Shown here one piece after another: positions 1-11,210 of a DNA stretch of 64,000 bases. Positions within the stretch are counted from its first letter, which is position 1, and each line of letters starts with the position of its first letter. The DNA is taken from NCBI RefSeq assembly GCF_000731315.1, contig NZ_HG938353.1:4468001-4532000 (forward strand), written 5' to 3'. This DNA is from Neorhizobium galegae bv. orientalis str. HAMBI 540 (GTDB lineage Bacteria; Pseudomonadota; Alphaproteobacteria; Rhizobiales; Rhizobiaceae). The notes beneath the pieces were generated by a model. The model saw only the letters and a list, made by a program, of their open reading frames with translations. It was not told the origin of the DNA and made no database searches. A program made the position numbers and the translations under genes.

Positions 1-1
1 C

Positions 2-1738
2 ATGGCTGTCGTCGGTGACCTGAAGCTGCCGGCAGACTTCAAGCAGCTCCCCTATGTCGATGCGAACGCGCCGAAGTCCGGTGAACTGCGCCTCGGCGAC
101 GAAGGAACGTTCGACAACCTCAACCTCGTGATCGACCGGGGTACCGCGGCTTCGGGTGTCAGCCTGATCTACGACACGCTCATGAAGCGGTCGGAGGACG
201 AGGTTTTCGGTACCTACGGCCTTTTGGCCGAGGCCGTGTCCTATCCGGACGACGTGTCTTCGGTGACGTTCCGATTGAAGCAGGAGGCGAAATGGGCGGA
301 TGGGCAGCCGGTCACCCCGGAGGACGTGATCTTCAGCCTGGAGAAGCTGAAGGAGCATAGCGCCCTCTATTCCGGCTACTATCGGCACGTCACGGGTGCT
401 GAAAAGACCGGCGACCGCGAGGTGACCTTCCGCTTCGACGAAAAGGACAATCGCGAACTGCCCTCGATCGTCGGAGATTTTCCGATCCTGCCGAAGCACT
501 GGTGGCAAGGCAAGGATGCACAGGGCAACCAGCGCGACATTTCCCGCACCACCTTGGAGCCGCCCATGGGGTCCGGCCCCTACAAGATCAGCGCCGTTCA
601 GCCGGGCTCCGGCATCCGCTACGAACTGCGCGACGACTACTGGGGCAAGAACCTGCCGATCAATCTCGGCCAATATAACTTCCGGACGATCAGCTACACC
701 TATTTTTCCGATGCCGACGTGGAATTCGAGGCTTTCCGGGCTGGCAACATCGATTACCGCCAGGAAAACAGTTCGAGCCGCTGGGTCACGCGGTACGATT
801 TCGATGCGGTGAAGGATGGGCGGGTCATCAAGGAAGCTCTGACCAACCCGTTCAAGGCCGTCGGCGTCATGCAGGCTTTCGTGCCGAACATGCGGCGCGA
901 CATATTCAAGGATGCGCGGGTCCGCGAGGCGCTGAACTATGCCTACGACTTCGAGGATCTCAACAAGAACCTCGCCTATGGAGGCCTGAAGCGGGTCGAC
1001 AGTTTTTTCTGGGGCACCGAGCTTGCTTCGTCCGGCCTGCCGCAGGGAAAAGAGCTGGAGATCCTCAACGGGTTGAAGGACAAGATTCCGGCGAGGGTGT
1101 TCACAACTCCGTACACCAACCCCGTCGGCGGCGACCCGAACAAGGTGCGCGATAACCTGCGCACCGCCATCGGCCTGCTGAAGGAGGCCGGATGGGAACT
1201 GAAGGGCAACCGGATGCTCAATGCCAAGACCGGACAGCCCTTGGGTTTCGAAATTCTCCTGAACAGCCAGTCGCAGGAGCGCACCGTGACGCCCTATGTG
1301 ACAAGTCTCAAGAAAATAGGCATCGATGCCCGGCTCCGGATAGTCGACGCATCGCAATATATCAATCGAGTCCGCAGCTTCGACTACGACATGATGTACG
1401 GGGTTTGGGCCCAGACCATGAACCCCGGCAACGAACAGGCGGACTATTGGGGATCGGCGTCCGTTAGCCGGCCTGGATCGCGCAATTATGCAGGTATCGC
1501 CGATCCGGCGGTGGATCAGTTGATCAGCATGATTACCGCTGCCCAGAGCCGGGAGGATCAGGTGGCGGCCGTCAAGGCGATGGACCGGGTGCTGCTCGCC
1601 AACCACTATGTCGTTCCGATGTTCTATTCCGGCGAAGCGAGGATCGCCTACTGGAACCGCATCACGCATCCGCAGAGACTGCCGGAATACAGCATAGGTT
1701 TCCCCGAGACCTGGTCGGCCAAAAGCCCTGCCAAATGA
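2..1738 (+). CDS. yejA: Extracellular solute-binding protein, family 5 (YejA-like), N-terminus outside window
   Basis: This is the periplasmic binding component of a peptide ABC transporter of the YejABEF type; in enteric bacteria that system imports peptides such as microcin C. The visible part is 578 residues and already begins in mature sequence (KLPADF, then NAPKSGELRLG, a family 5 hallmark), so the signal peptide and true start lie before base 1, and the first ATG is probably internal. Family features include a WADGQPVTPEDVIFSLE stretch, typical of oligopeptide-binding proteins, and the length expected for YejA. The two permeases and the ATPase follow on the same strand, 145 bp downstream. 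The exact ligand cannot be read from sequence. Confidence 0.85.
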   Translation: MAVVGDLKLPADFKQLPYVDANAPKSGELRLGDEGTFDNLNLVIDRGTAASGVSLIYDTLMKRSEDEVFGTYGLLAEAVSYPDDVSSVTFRLKQEAKWADGQPVTPEDVIFSLEKLKEHSALYSGYYRHVTGAEKTGDREVTFRFDEKDNRELPSIVGDFPILPKHWWQGKDAQGNQRDISRTTLEPPMGSGPYKISAVQPGSGIRYELRDDYWGKNLPINLGQYNFRTISYTYFSDADVEFEAFRAGNIDYRQENSSSRWVTRYDFDAVKDGRVIKEALTNPFKAVGVMQAFVPNMRRDIFKDARVREALNYAYDFEDLNKNLAYGGLKRVDSFFWGTELASSGLPQGKELEILNGLKDKIPARVFTTPYTNPVGGDPNKVRDNLRTAIGLLKEAGWELKGNRMLNAKTGQPLGFEILLNSQSQERTVTPYVTSLKKIGIDARLRIVDASQYINRVRSFDYDMMYGVWAQTMNPGNEQADYWGSASVSRPGSRNYAGIADPAVDQLISMITAAQSREDQVAAVKAMDRVLLANHYVVPMFYSGEARIAYWNRITHPQRLPEYSIGFPETWSAKSPAK

Positions 1739-1883
1739 CGCAGTAAGCGCGGACTTGCGCCGCCGACCGGCACCTGTTCCAAATGAGCCCGTATGATTCG
1801 CATCGGAAAAGAGGAAAGAGCCATTTGATCGGCATTGGGATATGTGGTGAGACAAGCCCCGTGACGACAGGCAGGGAGCTCTG

Positions 1884-2969
1884 ATGGGCGCCTATATTCT
1901 TCGCCGTCTCCTGCTGATGATACCGACGATCGTCGGCATCATGGCGATTTCATTCCTCGTCGTGCAGTTCGCGCCGGGCGGACCTGTCGAACAGGTGATC
2001 GCCCAGATCCAGGGTCAGGACACCGGTGATCGGCTTTCCGGCGGTGGCGGCGACATACTCCAGCAACAGGGCGGAGGCGAGGAAAGCCGTTACCGTGGCG
2101 CCCAGGGCCTCGATCCGGAATTCATCAAGAAGCTCGAAAAGCAGTTCGGTTTCGACAAGCCGCCGGCGACGCGCTTCCTCGAAATGATGTGGAATTACAT
2201 CCGCTTCGATTTCGGCGAGAGCTTCTTCCGCAATACCTCGGTCCTCGACCTGATCATCGACAAGATGCCGGTATCGATCTCGCTTGGCTTCTGGATCCTG
2301 ATCGTCTCCTATCTGATCTCGATTCCCTTAGGCATCCGCAAGGCAGTCAAGGACGGCTCGACCTTTGACGTCTGGACCTCCGGCGTGATCATCATCGGTT
2401 ATGCGGTGCCGAGTTTCCTGTTTGGCATCCTGCTGATCGTGCTCTTCGCAGGCGGTTCCTTCTTCGACTGGTTCCCGCTGCGCGGCCTGGTTTCGGACAA
2501 TTTTTCAGAACTTTCCTGGTGGGAAAAGGTCATCGACTATTTCTGGCACCTGACATTGCCGTTGATCGCCATGTCGCTGTCGGCCTTCGCCACCACCACG
2601 CTGCTGACCAAGAACTCGTTCATCGACGAGATCAAGAAACAGTATGTGACGACGGCGCGTGCCAAGGGCCTCAACGAGCGGCAGGTGCTCTACGGCCACG
2701 TTTTCCGCAACGCCATGCTGATCGTCATCGCGGGCTTTCCCGGCGCTTTCATCTCCGCCTTCTTCACCGGCTCGCTGCTGATCGAGAACATCTTCTCGCT
2801 GGATGGACTGGGGCGTCTCGGTTATCTCGCGATCGTCAACCGCGATTACCCGATCGTTTTCGGCACGCTCTACATCTTCTCGCTGATGGGCCTGTTCGTC
2901 AGCCTGATTTCCGACCTGATCTATACCTGGATAGATCCGCGCATCGATTTCGAGCGGAGGGATGTCTGA
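1884..2969 (+). CDS. yejB: Peptide ABC transporter permease (YejB-like)
   Basis: This 361-residue inner-membrane permease forms one half of the channel of the Yej-type peptide importer. It opens with a first membrane segment ([19 protein letters not shown]), followed by a long glycine- and glutamine-rich periplasmic stretch at about residues 45-75 that is typical of YejB rather than DppB. The C-terminal half holds the binding-protein-dependent permease domain, with an EAA-like loop around [15 protein letters not shown] that contacts the ATPase. A purine-rich GGCAGGGAGCTCTG lies before the ATG. The stop codon overlaps the start of the next permease (TGATG), which implies translational coupling. 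Confidence 0.9.
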   Translation: MGAYILRRLLLMIPTIVGIMAISFLVVQFAPGGPVEQVIAQIQGQDTGDRLSGGGGDILQQQGGGEESRYRGAQGLDPEFIKKLEKQFGFDKPPATRFLEMMWNYIRFDFGESFFRNTSVLDLIIDKMPVSISLGFWILIVSYLISIPLGIRKAVKDGSTFDVWTSGVIIIGYAVPSFLFGILLIVLFAGGSFFDWFPLRGLVSDNFSELSWWEKVIDYFWHLTLPLIAMSLSAFATTTLLTKNSFIDEIKKQYVTTARAKGLNERQVLYGHVFRNAMLIVIAGFPGAFISAFFTGSLLIENIFSLDGLGRLGYLAIVNRDYPIVFGTLYIFSLMGLFVSLISDLIYTWIDPRIDFERRDV

Positions 2970-4111
2970 TGGAGGCAACCGCCGCAAAGACCGCCGTGCA
3001 GACGCCGCAGAAGCGGCCCTGGATCACGCCGACCAACCGCCGCCGGCTCGCCAATTTCCGTGCTAACAAACGCGGTTACTGGTCCTTCTGGCTGTTCATG
3101 GTCCTTTTCGTGCTCAGCCTGTTTGCAGAATTCATCGCCAACGACCGGCCGATCGTCGCCTCCTACAAGGGCGAGATCCTCTACCCGGTCCTGGTGGACT
3201 ATCCGGAAGAGAAGTTCGGCGGCTTCCTGGCAACGACCGATTACCGCTCCGATTACATCCAGCAGGAAATCGAGGCGAACGGCTGGATGGTCTGGCCGCC
3301 GATCCGCTATTCCTACCAGACGGTCAATTCCAACATCCCCCATTCGGCGCCGACCGAACCCTTCTGGCTGATGGAGAAGGCGGATCGCTGCGCCGCCTAT
3401 CCGCAGAAGGATCAGGACCCGAACTGCATCCTCGGCAACCTGAACTGGCTGGGCACCGACGACCAGGCACGCGACGTGACCGCCCGCATGATCTACGGCT
3501 TCCGCATCTCCGTCCTGTTCGGCCTGGTGCTGACGATCTGCTCGGCAGTAATCGGCGTGACGGCCGGCGCGGTCCAGGGTTATTTCGGCGGCTGGACGGA
3601 CCTGCTGATGCAGCGGTTCATCGAGATCTGGTCATCCATGCCGGTTCTCTACATCCTGCTGATCATCGCCTCGATCCTGCCACCGGGCTTCTTCGTCCTG
3701 CTCGGCATCCTCCTGCTTTTCTCCTGGGTCGGTTTCGTCGGCGTGGTGCGCGCCGAGTTCCTGCGGGCTCGGAATTTCGAATATGTCCGCGCCGCCCGCG
3801 CGCTCGGCGTCGGCAATTGGACGATAATGTCCCGGCATCTTCTGCCGAACGCCATGGTCGCGACGCTGACCTTCCTGCCCTTCATCCTGTCGGGTTCGAT
3901 CGCGACGCTGACCTCGCTCGACTTCCTGGGCTTCGGCCTGCCGGCAGGCTCTCCGTCCCTCGGCGAGATGATTTCGCAGGGCAAGAACAACCTGCAGGCG
4001 CCATGGCTCGGCTTCTCCGCCTTCTTCACCATGTCCATCATGCTGTCGCTGCTGATCTTCATCGGGGAAGCGGTGCGCGATGCCTTCGATCCGAGAAAGA
4101 CGTTCGGATGA
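2969..4111 (+). CDS. yejE: Peptide ABC transporter permease (YejE-like)
   Basis: This is the second permease subunit (380 residues) of the Yej importer. The start is taken at the ATG that overlaps the yejB stop codon, because the upstream open frame runs inside yejB. After a basic N-terminus comes one membrane segment (SFWLFMVLFVLSLFAEFIA), then a periplasmic region of about 150 residues with a GTDDQARDV motif that is characteristic of the DppC/YejE family. The permease domain follows, with the EAA-like loop near FEYVRAARALGVGNW. In most genomes yejF follows directly; here a toxin-antitoxin pair lies between them. Confidence 0.9.
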   Translation: MEATAAKTAVQTPQKRPWITPTNRRRLANFRANKRGYWSFWLFMVLFVLSLFAEFIANDRPIVASYKGEILYPVLVDYPEEKFGGFLATTDYRSDYIQQEIEANGWMVWPPIRYSYQTVNSNIPHSAPTEPFWLMEKADRCAAYPQKDQDPNCILGNLNWLGTDDQARDVTARMIYGFRISVLFGLVLTICSAVIGVTAGAVQGYFGGWTDLLMQRFIEIWSSMPVLYILLIIASILPPGFFVLLGILLLFSWVGFVGVVRAEFLRARNFEYVRAARALGVGNWTIMSRHLLPNAMVATLTFLPFILSGSIATLTSLDFLGFGLPAGSPSLGEMISQGKNNLQAPWLGFSAFFTMSIMLSLLIFIGEAVRDAFDPRKTFG

Positions 4112-4122
4112 GCGCGGGTCGT

Positions 4123-4135
4123 ATTCCGGCGGAAT
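4123..4135. promoter_or_regulatory. Small palindrome upstream of toxin-antitoxin pair, candidate operator
   Basis: The sequence ATTCCG-G-CGGAAT is a perfect 6-1-6 palindrome 12 bp after the yejE stop and 43 bp before the antitoxin start. Type II antitoxins commonly bind such palindromes to repress their own operon. An AT-rich TAGATTAT a few bases downstream could be part of a -10 element. That it works as an operator is inference. Confidence 0.3.
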
Positions 4136-4177
4136 TTGCGCTAGATTATCGGAACGATGGGACGCGAGCGTGAAACG

Positions 4178-4474
4178 ATGAACAAGATCGTCAGAGAGCA
4201 TTATCCGGTCGCCAACCTTCCCGAGGATTTGCGGGAGGGACTGGCGGTTGACGCGACCGTGAAGATCGTCGTTGAGGTGGAAGATGCCGCGATACAAAAC
4301 GACATCGACAGATATCCCGGTTTCAAGGATTTCCCGATGGTTGAGCGAAAGCCGATGAGCATTGCAGATACGCTCGAAGCCATCAGGAAATACAAGGCTG
4401 AAGGCAGGCCGTCTGTTAGCGTCGAAGAAGCCGTCTCCCGCATACGCGAACTGCGCGATGAATGGGACGATTGA
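4178..4474 (+). CDS. Putative antitoxin partner of a PIN-domain toxin
   Basis: This small acidic protein (98 residues from the chosen ATG; an in-frame ATG at 4157 would add seven) resembles antitoxins found beside PIN toxins in alphaproteobacteria. It has an N-terminal YPVANLPEDLREGL segment, a short beta-strand core (ATVKIVVEVED) and a C-terminal helix ending IRELRDEWDD, the part expected to wrap the toxin. No clear helix-turn-helix is visible, so DNA binding is not certain. The stop overlaps the toxin start (TGATG). Its base composition is more AT-rich to the eye than the flanking yej genes, which suggests acquisition. The exact antitoxin family is not certain. Confidence 0.65.
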   Translation: MNKIVREHYPVANLPEDLREGLAVDATVKIVVEVEDAAIQNDIDRYPGFKDFPMVERKPMSIADTLEAIRKYKAEGRPSVSVEEAVSRIRELRDEWDD

Positions 4475-4967
4475 TGCGCGGGCTCGGAAAAATCTATCTG
4501 GATACCAATATCTTCATTCTGGCATTTGAGAACAACAGCGAAATCAGCACCGCGTTGGCCAACCTCCTTTCGATAGACCACCATTCCCGGCGTTTCGCCA
4601 CCAGCGAACTGACATTGTCCGAGTTGTTGGTTAAGCCGTATCGAGACGGAAATGATAGCGCCATCGACAGATATGAGGGGCTGATTCAGACAAATGAATG
4701 GCTCGAAGTGCTCCCCGTTGGCAGGCAGATGTTGTGGTACGCCGCGATCCTAAGGTCTCAAAACGTGGGGCTGAAACTTCCGGACTCGATCCATATTTCC
4801 ACCGCGTTCGGTGCCGGCTGCACGCACCTGCTCACCGCCGATATGGGACTGAAAGACATCTACGAAATTACGCATTTTCGCTACGGTCTGACGAAGGGTA
4901 GCTCACCCTTAACAGTCCTTCGCCCAGACGAAACGACGCTTAGTTCCCTCATCGAAAGCCTTGGCCG

Positions 4968-4971
<4 letters not shown>
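4474..4971 (+). CDS. PIN-domain toxin, VapC-like ribonuclease
   Basis: This 165-residue protein has the PIN endoribonuclease layout: an N-terminal IYLDTNIFI with Asp10, a conserved Glu in ELTLSELL (Glu50), and C-terminal acidic residues in KLPDSIHISTA (Asp104) and HLLTADMGL (Asp123). These would bind the divalent metal that cuts tRNA or rRNA in VapC toxins. The ATG overlapping the antitoxin stop is preferred over an ATG at 4462 inside the antitoxin gene. Its stop overlaps the yejF start (ATGA), so the module is embedded and coupled within the transporter operon. All catalytic residues look intact, so it is probably an active toxin. Confidence 0.82.
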
Positions 4972-6596
<1,625 letters not shown>

Positions 6597-6623
6597 TTCC
6601 CAATAATCAAGGTCAATCCGTCC

Positions 6624-7574
6624 ATGCCCGCCAAACATCCGGTCGTCATCGACCTCAAGTTCGAACGCCGCGAGATCGATGCAGCACTTGCCGACGCTTT
6701 CGCCGGTCGCCAGGTGCTGCGCGCTTCCGATCCGCGTATCGATCTTTCGCAAGCCCGATACGCGGTGATCTGGAAGCCGGATCCGAACCTGTTCCAGCGG
6801 GCGCCGAAGCTGGAGGTCCTGTTTTCCGGCGGCGCCGGGGTCGACTATATCCTCACCATGCCCGGCCTGCCTGACGTCCCGATCGTCCGTTTCGTCGATG
6901 AAAGCCTGACGACGCGGATGAGCGAATGGGTCGTGTTGCAGGCCCTGAGCCACCTCCGGCAGGTGCCGGCCTATCTCGGCCAGCAGCGCGAACGCCAGTG
7001 GCGCGAACTCTCCCAGCCGGAGGCAAAGGACCTGACCGTCGGCGTCATGGGCCTTGGCGTGCTCGGCCTGGATTCGGTCCGGAAGCTGAAGGTCATGGGT
7101 TTCGACGTGATTGGCTGGTCGCGCAGCAAAAAGACGATCGAAGGCGTCGAGACTTTCGATGGCGGCGAACTCGATGCTTTCCTTGCCCGCACCGATATTC
7201 TGGTCGGCCTTCTGCCGCTGACGCCGGAGACGGGCGGCATCTTCAATGCCTCGCTGTTTACAAAGCTTCGCCAGGGCGGCGCCCTGGGCAAGCCGGTCTT
7301 CATCAATGCCGGACGCGGCGGCAGCCAGGTGGAGAGCGATCTTGTTGCTGCGCTCGACAGCGGCATTCTGGGTGGCGCGTCGCTGGATGTGTTCGAGAAA
7401 GAACCGCTCGGTGCGGATAGCCCGCTCTGGACGACGGACAACGTCATCATTACCCCCCACGCGGCTTCCGCGTCCGATGTAAGGGCGCTGTTTCGCAATG
7501 CGGAGACCCAGATGGAACGCTACGAGGCGGGCGACCCCTTGCAGCACGTCGTGGATCGCCGGGCGGGCTACTGA
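6624..7574 (+). CDS. ghrA: D-2-hydroxyacid dehydrogenase, glyoxylate/hydroxypyruvate reductase A-like
   Basis: This 316-residue NAD(P)-dependent dehydrogenase would reduce glyoxylate, hydroxypyruvate or a related 2-oxo acid. The Rossmann glycine motif GLGVLG lies near residue 145, followed by GWSRSKK, where basic residues favour NADPH. The catalytic Arg (NAGRGG), Glu (DVFEKEPL) and His (ITPHAAS) are all present. Length and the lack of an ACT domain fit GhrA. It begins 27 bp after yejF on the same strand and may be cotranscribed with it. Substrate preference is inferred from family. Confidence 0.85.
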   Translation: MPAKHPVVIDLKFERREIDAALADAFAGRQVLRASDPRIDLSQARYAVIWKPDPNLFQRAPKLEVLFSGGAGVDYILTMPGLPDVPIVRFVDESLTTRMSEWVVLQALSHLRQVPAYLGQQRERQWRELSQPEAKDLTVGVMGLGVLGLDSVRKLKVMGFDVIGWSRSKKTIEGVETFDGGELDAFLARTDILVGLLPLTPETGGIFNASLFTKLRQGGALGKPVFINAGRGGSQVESDLVAALDSGILGGASLDVFEKEPLGADSPLWTTDNVIITPHAASASDVRALFRNAETQMERYEAGDPLQHVVDRRAGY

Positions 7575-7655
7575 CCCCTCCTGCCGGAACATTCGTTTCC
7601 GCCGGCCGTTTCTTGTGCATGAGCCGGGCATTCCGGCCGAACAAGGAGCGAAATC

Positions 7656-7985
7656 ATGAACACTCGTTTCGATCCCCAGGAAGCCGAGCCCCGTCATCCG
7701 AACCCGATCGGTTCGCCGCCGGTTGTTGAGACCGCTACGGAAGCGCGTCAGGGAAGCTGGGGTGCGCCGGTGTTGAAGATGCTGATTGCCGGCCTTATTC
7801 TGGCAATGGTGGCCTGGGTCGGCGCCGAATGGTGGGGTGAAAGCACCGCACCGCCTGCCGACCGGACGGCAACCCCGCCGGCTGGCAGCACGACGCCGGC
7901 CAATCCGAATGCGCCGCCGACCGCCAATCCTTCCACTCCGCCCGCTGCCACGCCGCCGGCGACCAACTCGCAGTCCGGCAACTGA
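7656..7985 (+). CDS. Small single-pass membrane protein with Pro/Thr-rich tail
   Basis: This 109-residue protein of unknown function has a hydrophilic N-terminus of about 35 residues, one membrane segment (VLKMLIAGLILAMVAWVGA), and a C-terminal tail rich in Pro, Thr, Ala and Asn with repeated TPP and NP motifs. The tail resembles a cell-wall- or periplasm-spanning linker. AAGGAG sits 7 bp before the ATG. No enzymatic motif is seen. Confidence 0.65.
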   Translation: MNTRFDPQEAEPRHPNPIGSPPVVETATEARQGSWGAPVLKMLIAGLILAMVAWVGAEWWGESTAPPADRTATPPAGSTTPANPNAPPTANPSTPPAATPPATNSQSGN

Positions 7986-8005
7986 GGTGCATCACTCCTG
8001 ATTTT

Positions 8006-8031
8006 TTCGGCCGCGATCCTTCGCGGCCGAA
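8006..8031. terminator. Perfect 11-bp stem-loop after the small membrane protein
   Basis: Arms TTCGGCCGCGA and TCGCGGCCGAA enclose a four-base loop. There is no T-run after the hairpin on either strand; the T-run lies on its 5' side on the plus strand. It may be a non-canonical terminator or an mRNA-stabilising hairpin. Confidence 0.4.
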
Positions 8032-8151
8032 TTGCGTCTGGACTTACTCTGCATTTTTTTCGATAAAAATGCCCGGAGGTTGATCAGCCGTTGCCTCCAT
8101 ATGCATCGAAATCGGCGGAGCCGGCCCGGAACGGCCGGGGCAGGGGCAGGC

Positions 8152-9456
8152 ATGACCAAGACCGATATCGCGAGCAGGGTTTATAACCACACCTGGAAAC
8201 TCGACCCGATCATCCGCAGTCTGATCGATACGGATTTCTACAAGCTCCTGATGCTGCAGATGATCTGGAAGCTCTATCCGGATGTGGACGCCACCTTTTC
8301 GCTGATCAACCGTACGACCAGCGTCAAGCTGGCGCAGGAGATCGACGAAGGCGCGCTGCGCGAACAGCTCGACCATGCCCGCACGGTGGGTTTGTCGAAG
8401 AAGGAGATGATCTGGCTCGCGGGTAACACGTTTTATGGCCGCAAGCAGATCTTCGAGCCGGAATTTTTGAACTGGCTGTCGACCTACAAGCTGCCGGAAT
8501 ACGAACTTTCGAAGCGTGACGGCCAGTACGAACTGACTTTCCACGGCAAGTGGATGGAAACGACGCTCTGGGAAATCCCGGCACTCGCGATCATCAACGA
8601 GTTGCGCTCCCGTTCCGCCATGCGCTCGCTCGGCTTCTTCACGCTCGATGTGCTTTATGCGCGGGCCAAGGCCAAGATGTGGGAAAAGGTCGAGAGGCTG
8701 CAGGCATTGCCGGGCCTGCGCATCTCCGATTTCGGCACACGCCGCCGCCACAGTTTCCTGTGGCAGCGCTGGTGTGTCGAAGCGCTCAAGGAAGGCATCG
8801 GCCCGGCGTTTACCGGCACCAGCAACGTCCTGCTGGCGATGGACTCCGATCTCGAAGCGGTGGGGACCAATGCGCACGAGCTGCCGATGGTGGCTGCGGC
8901 ACTCGCCGAGACTGACGAGCAGCTGCGCGCCTCCCCTTACCAGGTCCTGAAGGACTGGAACCGGCTTTATGGCGGCAACCTTCTCATTGTCCTGCCGGAC
9001 GCTTTCGGCACGGCGGCGTTCCTGCGCGACGCGCCCGACTGGGTGGCGGACTGGACCGGTTTCCGCCCCGACAGCGCTCCGCCGATAGAAGGCGGCGAAA
9101 AGATCGTCGCCTGGTGGAAGAAGATGGGCCGCAACCCCAAGGAAAAGCTGCTGATCTTTTCCGACGGGCTGGACGTCGATGCGATCATCGATACCTACCG
9201 GCATTTTGAGGGCCGCGTGCGCATGAGTTTCGGCTGGGGCACCAACCTCACCAATGATTTCGCCGGCTGCGCGCCTCACGAGATTGCCGGTCTGATGCCG
9301 ATCTCCATCGTCTGCAAGGTGAGCGAGGCGAACGGCCGGCCGGCCGTAAAACTCTCGGACAATCCGCGCAAGGCGACCGGAGACCCGGCCGAGGTGGAGC
9401 GTTACCTGAAATTCTTCGGCCAGGAAGACCGCGTCGACCAGGTCGTCCTGGTCTGA
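8152..9456 (+). CDS. pncB: Nicotinate phosphoribosyltransferase
   Basis: PncB joins nicotinate to PRPP, with ATP hydrolysis, to make nicotinate mononucleotide in the Preiss-Handler NAD salvage pathway. The 434-residue protein has the N-terminal [16 protein letters not shown] motif, the FGTRRRHSF segment holding the phosphorylated His, and a late [10 protein letters not shown] phosphate-binding region. The ATG at 8152, preceded by GGGGCAGG, gives the usual family length; the upstream in-frame codons are not protein-like. A terminator follows. Confidence 0.93.
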   Translation: MTKTDIASRVYNHTWKLDPIIRSLIDTDFYKLLMLQMIWKLYPDVDATFSLINRTTSVKLAQEIDEGALREQLDHARTVGLSKKEMIWLAGNTFYGRKQIFEPEFLNWLSTYKLPEYELSKRDGQYELTFHGKWMETTLWEIPALAIINELRSRSAMRSLGFFTLDVLYARAKAKMWEKVERLQALPGLRISDFGTRRRHSFLWQRWCVEALKEGIGPAFTGTSNVLLAMDSDLEAVGTNAHELPMVAAALAETDEQLRASPYQVLKDWNRLYGGNLLIVLPDAFGTAAFLRDAPDWVADWTGFRPDSAPPIEGGEKIVAWWKKMGRNPKEKLLIFSDGLDVDAIIDTYRHFEGRVRMSFGWGTNLTNDFAGCAPHEIAGLMPISIVCKVSEANGRPAVKLSDNPRKATGDPAEVERYLKFFGQEDRVDQVVLV

Positions 9457-9474
9457 TTGAAAGGCTCAAATGAC

Positions 9475-9510
9475 AGCAGGCCCCGCTGGAAGTCGACGGA
9501 GCCTGCTTTT
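9475..9510 (+). terminator. Intrinsic terminator of pncB
   Basis: Arms AGCAGGC and GCCTGCT form a 7-bp stem around a 19-base loop, with a TTTTG run at the 3' end. It lies 19 bp after the pncB stop and before the convergent gene. Confidence 0.6.
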
Positions 9511-9540
9511 GTTGGTTGGCTGAAGCCGCTGATGCCTGGC

Positions 9541-9939
9541 CTATCGCAGGACCTGAACCACTGTATGGGTCTGCGGATCGACGATCACGCGCTGGTTATT
9601 GACTACCGTGTAGGCATATCTCGGATTGCTTGGCACCGGGGTCACGACCACACTCTGCGGGATTGGCTTGCCGACAGCTATCGGCTGTTCGACCACCACG
9701 GATGTGGTCGGGGCAGGCTGCTCCTGCACATAGGTGACGACCTCGCGCGGCGGCGGATCGATGGCAGTGCCGGCAACGGCGCCGACAACACCGCCGACTG
9801 CAGCGCCGACAGGGCCGCCGACGATTGCGCCGGTCACCGCACCACCGGCGGCGCCGTTGACGGTGCCTTGCTGTGCGCCGGCCTGGGTTGCGAAGGAAGC
9901 GGCAAGAATGGCGCAGGACGCCAGGATGATCTTCTTCAT
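9541..9939 (-). CDS. Exported glycine-zipper protein with DUF1236-like C-terminus
   Basis: This 132-residue protein has a Sec signal peptide (KKIILASCAILAASFATQAGA, cleaved near AQA/QQ), then a glycine zipper of repeated GAxxGG steps at about residues 28-60 that could insert in or associate with a membrane. A Pro/Val-rich linker precedes a C-terminal domain (RYAYTVVNNQRVIVDP) of the type annotated DUF1236 in rhizobia. It is convergent with pncB. Its function is unknown; the glycine zipper suggests an outer-envelope role. Confidence 0.75.
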   Translation of the reverse strand: MKKIILASCAILAASFATQAGAQQGTVNGAAGGAVTGAIVGGPVGAAVGGVVGAVAGTAIDPPPREVVTYVQEQPAPTTSVVVEQPIAVGKPIPQSVVVTPVPSNPRYAYTVVNNQRVIVDPQTHTVVQVLR

Positions 9940-10257
9940 GGGTATTCTCCTTTTCGTTGGACTTCCGAAAAGCTAACCCCCCAGTTTTCGACTGGTTCCT
10001 GTCTGGCAGTCACCTTTCGTAAGGAGTTGAAATCTTGGGCGAGGAGATATTCAGGACAGAAAGCCGGTGCGTAGCGGGCAGGAAGGGACTGTCCCCGGAA
10101 AGCCGCCGCTTATTCCGCTTTCTCGCCTTGTCGCAACTAACGCTCCGTTCATGGTGTTGGCGAACAAGCTTGGCGGACCTCACGCTATTTAAGCCTTTCT
10201 TTGTGAGACACGCTCACGCTTCGCTAAAACAACAGCCGGATCGGCAGGGGCGGCAAC
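9940..10257. other. Intergenic region without a convincing gene
   Basis: This stretch separates the divergent glycine-zipper gene from the alpha/beta-hydrolase gene, so it must hold promoters for both. Open frames across it lack coherent codon use and recognisable motifs. No clear -35/-10 pair or hairpin with a T-run was found. Confidence 0.4.
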
Positions 10258-11124
10258 GTGAAAGCGACGGACAAGAAGATCGATACCAGGCATGGCCGCA
10301 TCCGGGTCAGCGATACCGAGGGGGCAGGCTTACCCCTGCTTTTCCTCCACGGCGCCGGCACCTGCCGGAAAGTCTTCGAGCGGCAATGTCGCCCTCATCT
10401 CCTTGAGCGAACCCGCATCATCGCCCTCGACTTGCCGGGGCACGGCGATTCGGATGACGCGGAGGATCCGGAAATCGCCTATTCGCTTACCGGCATGATC
10501 GACACGATCGACGAGGTACTTGTCAGCCTCGGTGTACGCCAGCTGGCAATATTCGGATGGGGGCTTGGTGGCCACCTGGCCATCGAGATGCTCGGCCGAA
10601 GCCGTCTGGTCGAGGGCTTGCTGCTCTCCGGCACGCCGCCGGTCTCTCGAGGCTTGATCGGTGCCCTGCGCGGCTTCCATCCTTCCGTCGATCTCCTCTT
10701 TGCCACCAAGCAGCACTGGTCCGAGCGCGAGTTCAAGCGCTTCGAGCAGCTTTGCCTCGGCCACAGCGCGACGCCGGATATCCGCAATGCCATCGCGCGC
10801 GCCGACGGCCAACTCCGGTCGATCTTCTCCCAGAGCATCATCCGCGGTGACGGCCACGACCAGCGGCGCACCGTGCTCCATGCCGAGGTTCCGGTCTTCC
10901 TGGTCAACGGCGCGGACGATCCCTTCATCCGCCGAGGCTATGTCGCCGGTTTCGAGGATCATGCCCGCAACCGTTTCGTGGAATTGATCGAAGGCGCAGG
11001 TCATGCTGCGTTCCGTGAAAAACCCGAGCCGTTCAACGGCCTCCTCGATCGATTTATCGATAAGGTTCTGGAAAATAGATCGGACAAGACACCCCGCGTG
11101 GCGGCTTCGCGACAAGCGGGCTAG
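10258..11124 (+). CDS. Alpha/beta-hydrolase fold protein lacking the nucleophile serine
   Basis: This 288-residue protein has a full alpha/beta-hydrolase framework: an oxyanion-loop HGAGT at residue 31, DLPGHGDSD near 58, a candidate acid Asp220 in NGADDPF and a His249 in GAGHAAF. The nucleophile elbow reads G100-W-G-L-G104 where G-x-S-x-G is expected, so the catalytic Ser is Gly102 (codon GGG at 10561-10563). The protein may be a non-catalytic fold member, a cofactor-free non-hydrolase, or use another residue. GTG is the start, preceded by GGGGCGG. No operon partner is evident; a response regulator follows. Confidence 0.82.
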   Translation: MKATDKKIDTRHGRIRVSDTEGAGLPLLFLHGAGTCRKVFERQCRPHLLERTRIIALDLPGHGDSDDAEDPEIAYSLTGMIDTIDEVLVSLGVRQLAIFGWGLGGHLAIEMLGRSRLVEGLLLSGTPPVSRGLIGALRGFHPSVDLLFATKQHWSEREFKRFEQLCLGHSATPDIRNAIARADGQLRSIFSQSIIRGDGHDQRRTVLHAEVPVFLVNGADDPFIRRGYVAGFEDHARNRFVELIEGAGHAAFREKPEPFNGLLDRFIDKVLENRSDKTPRVAASRQAG

Positions 11125-11210
11125 ATCAAAAAATCGATATCAGGACCTACAACCTATTGCCAAGCGGCGTTCGGAGTCTATCTGCCTCCTTCAGTCCGGG
11201 AGGATCTACC

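Noticed and set aside
8032-8151. N-terminal extension of pncB
   Set aside because: The extra 40 codons are Arg/His-rich with no homology pattern, whereas the internal ATG has a good ribosome site and gives the family length.
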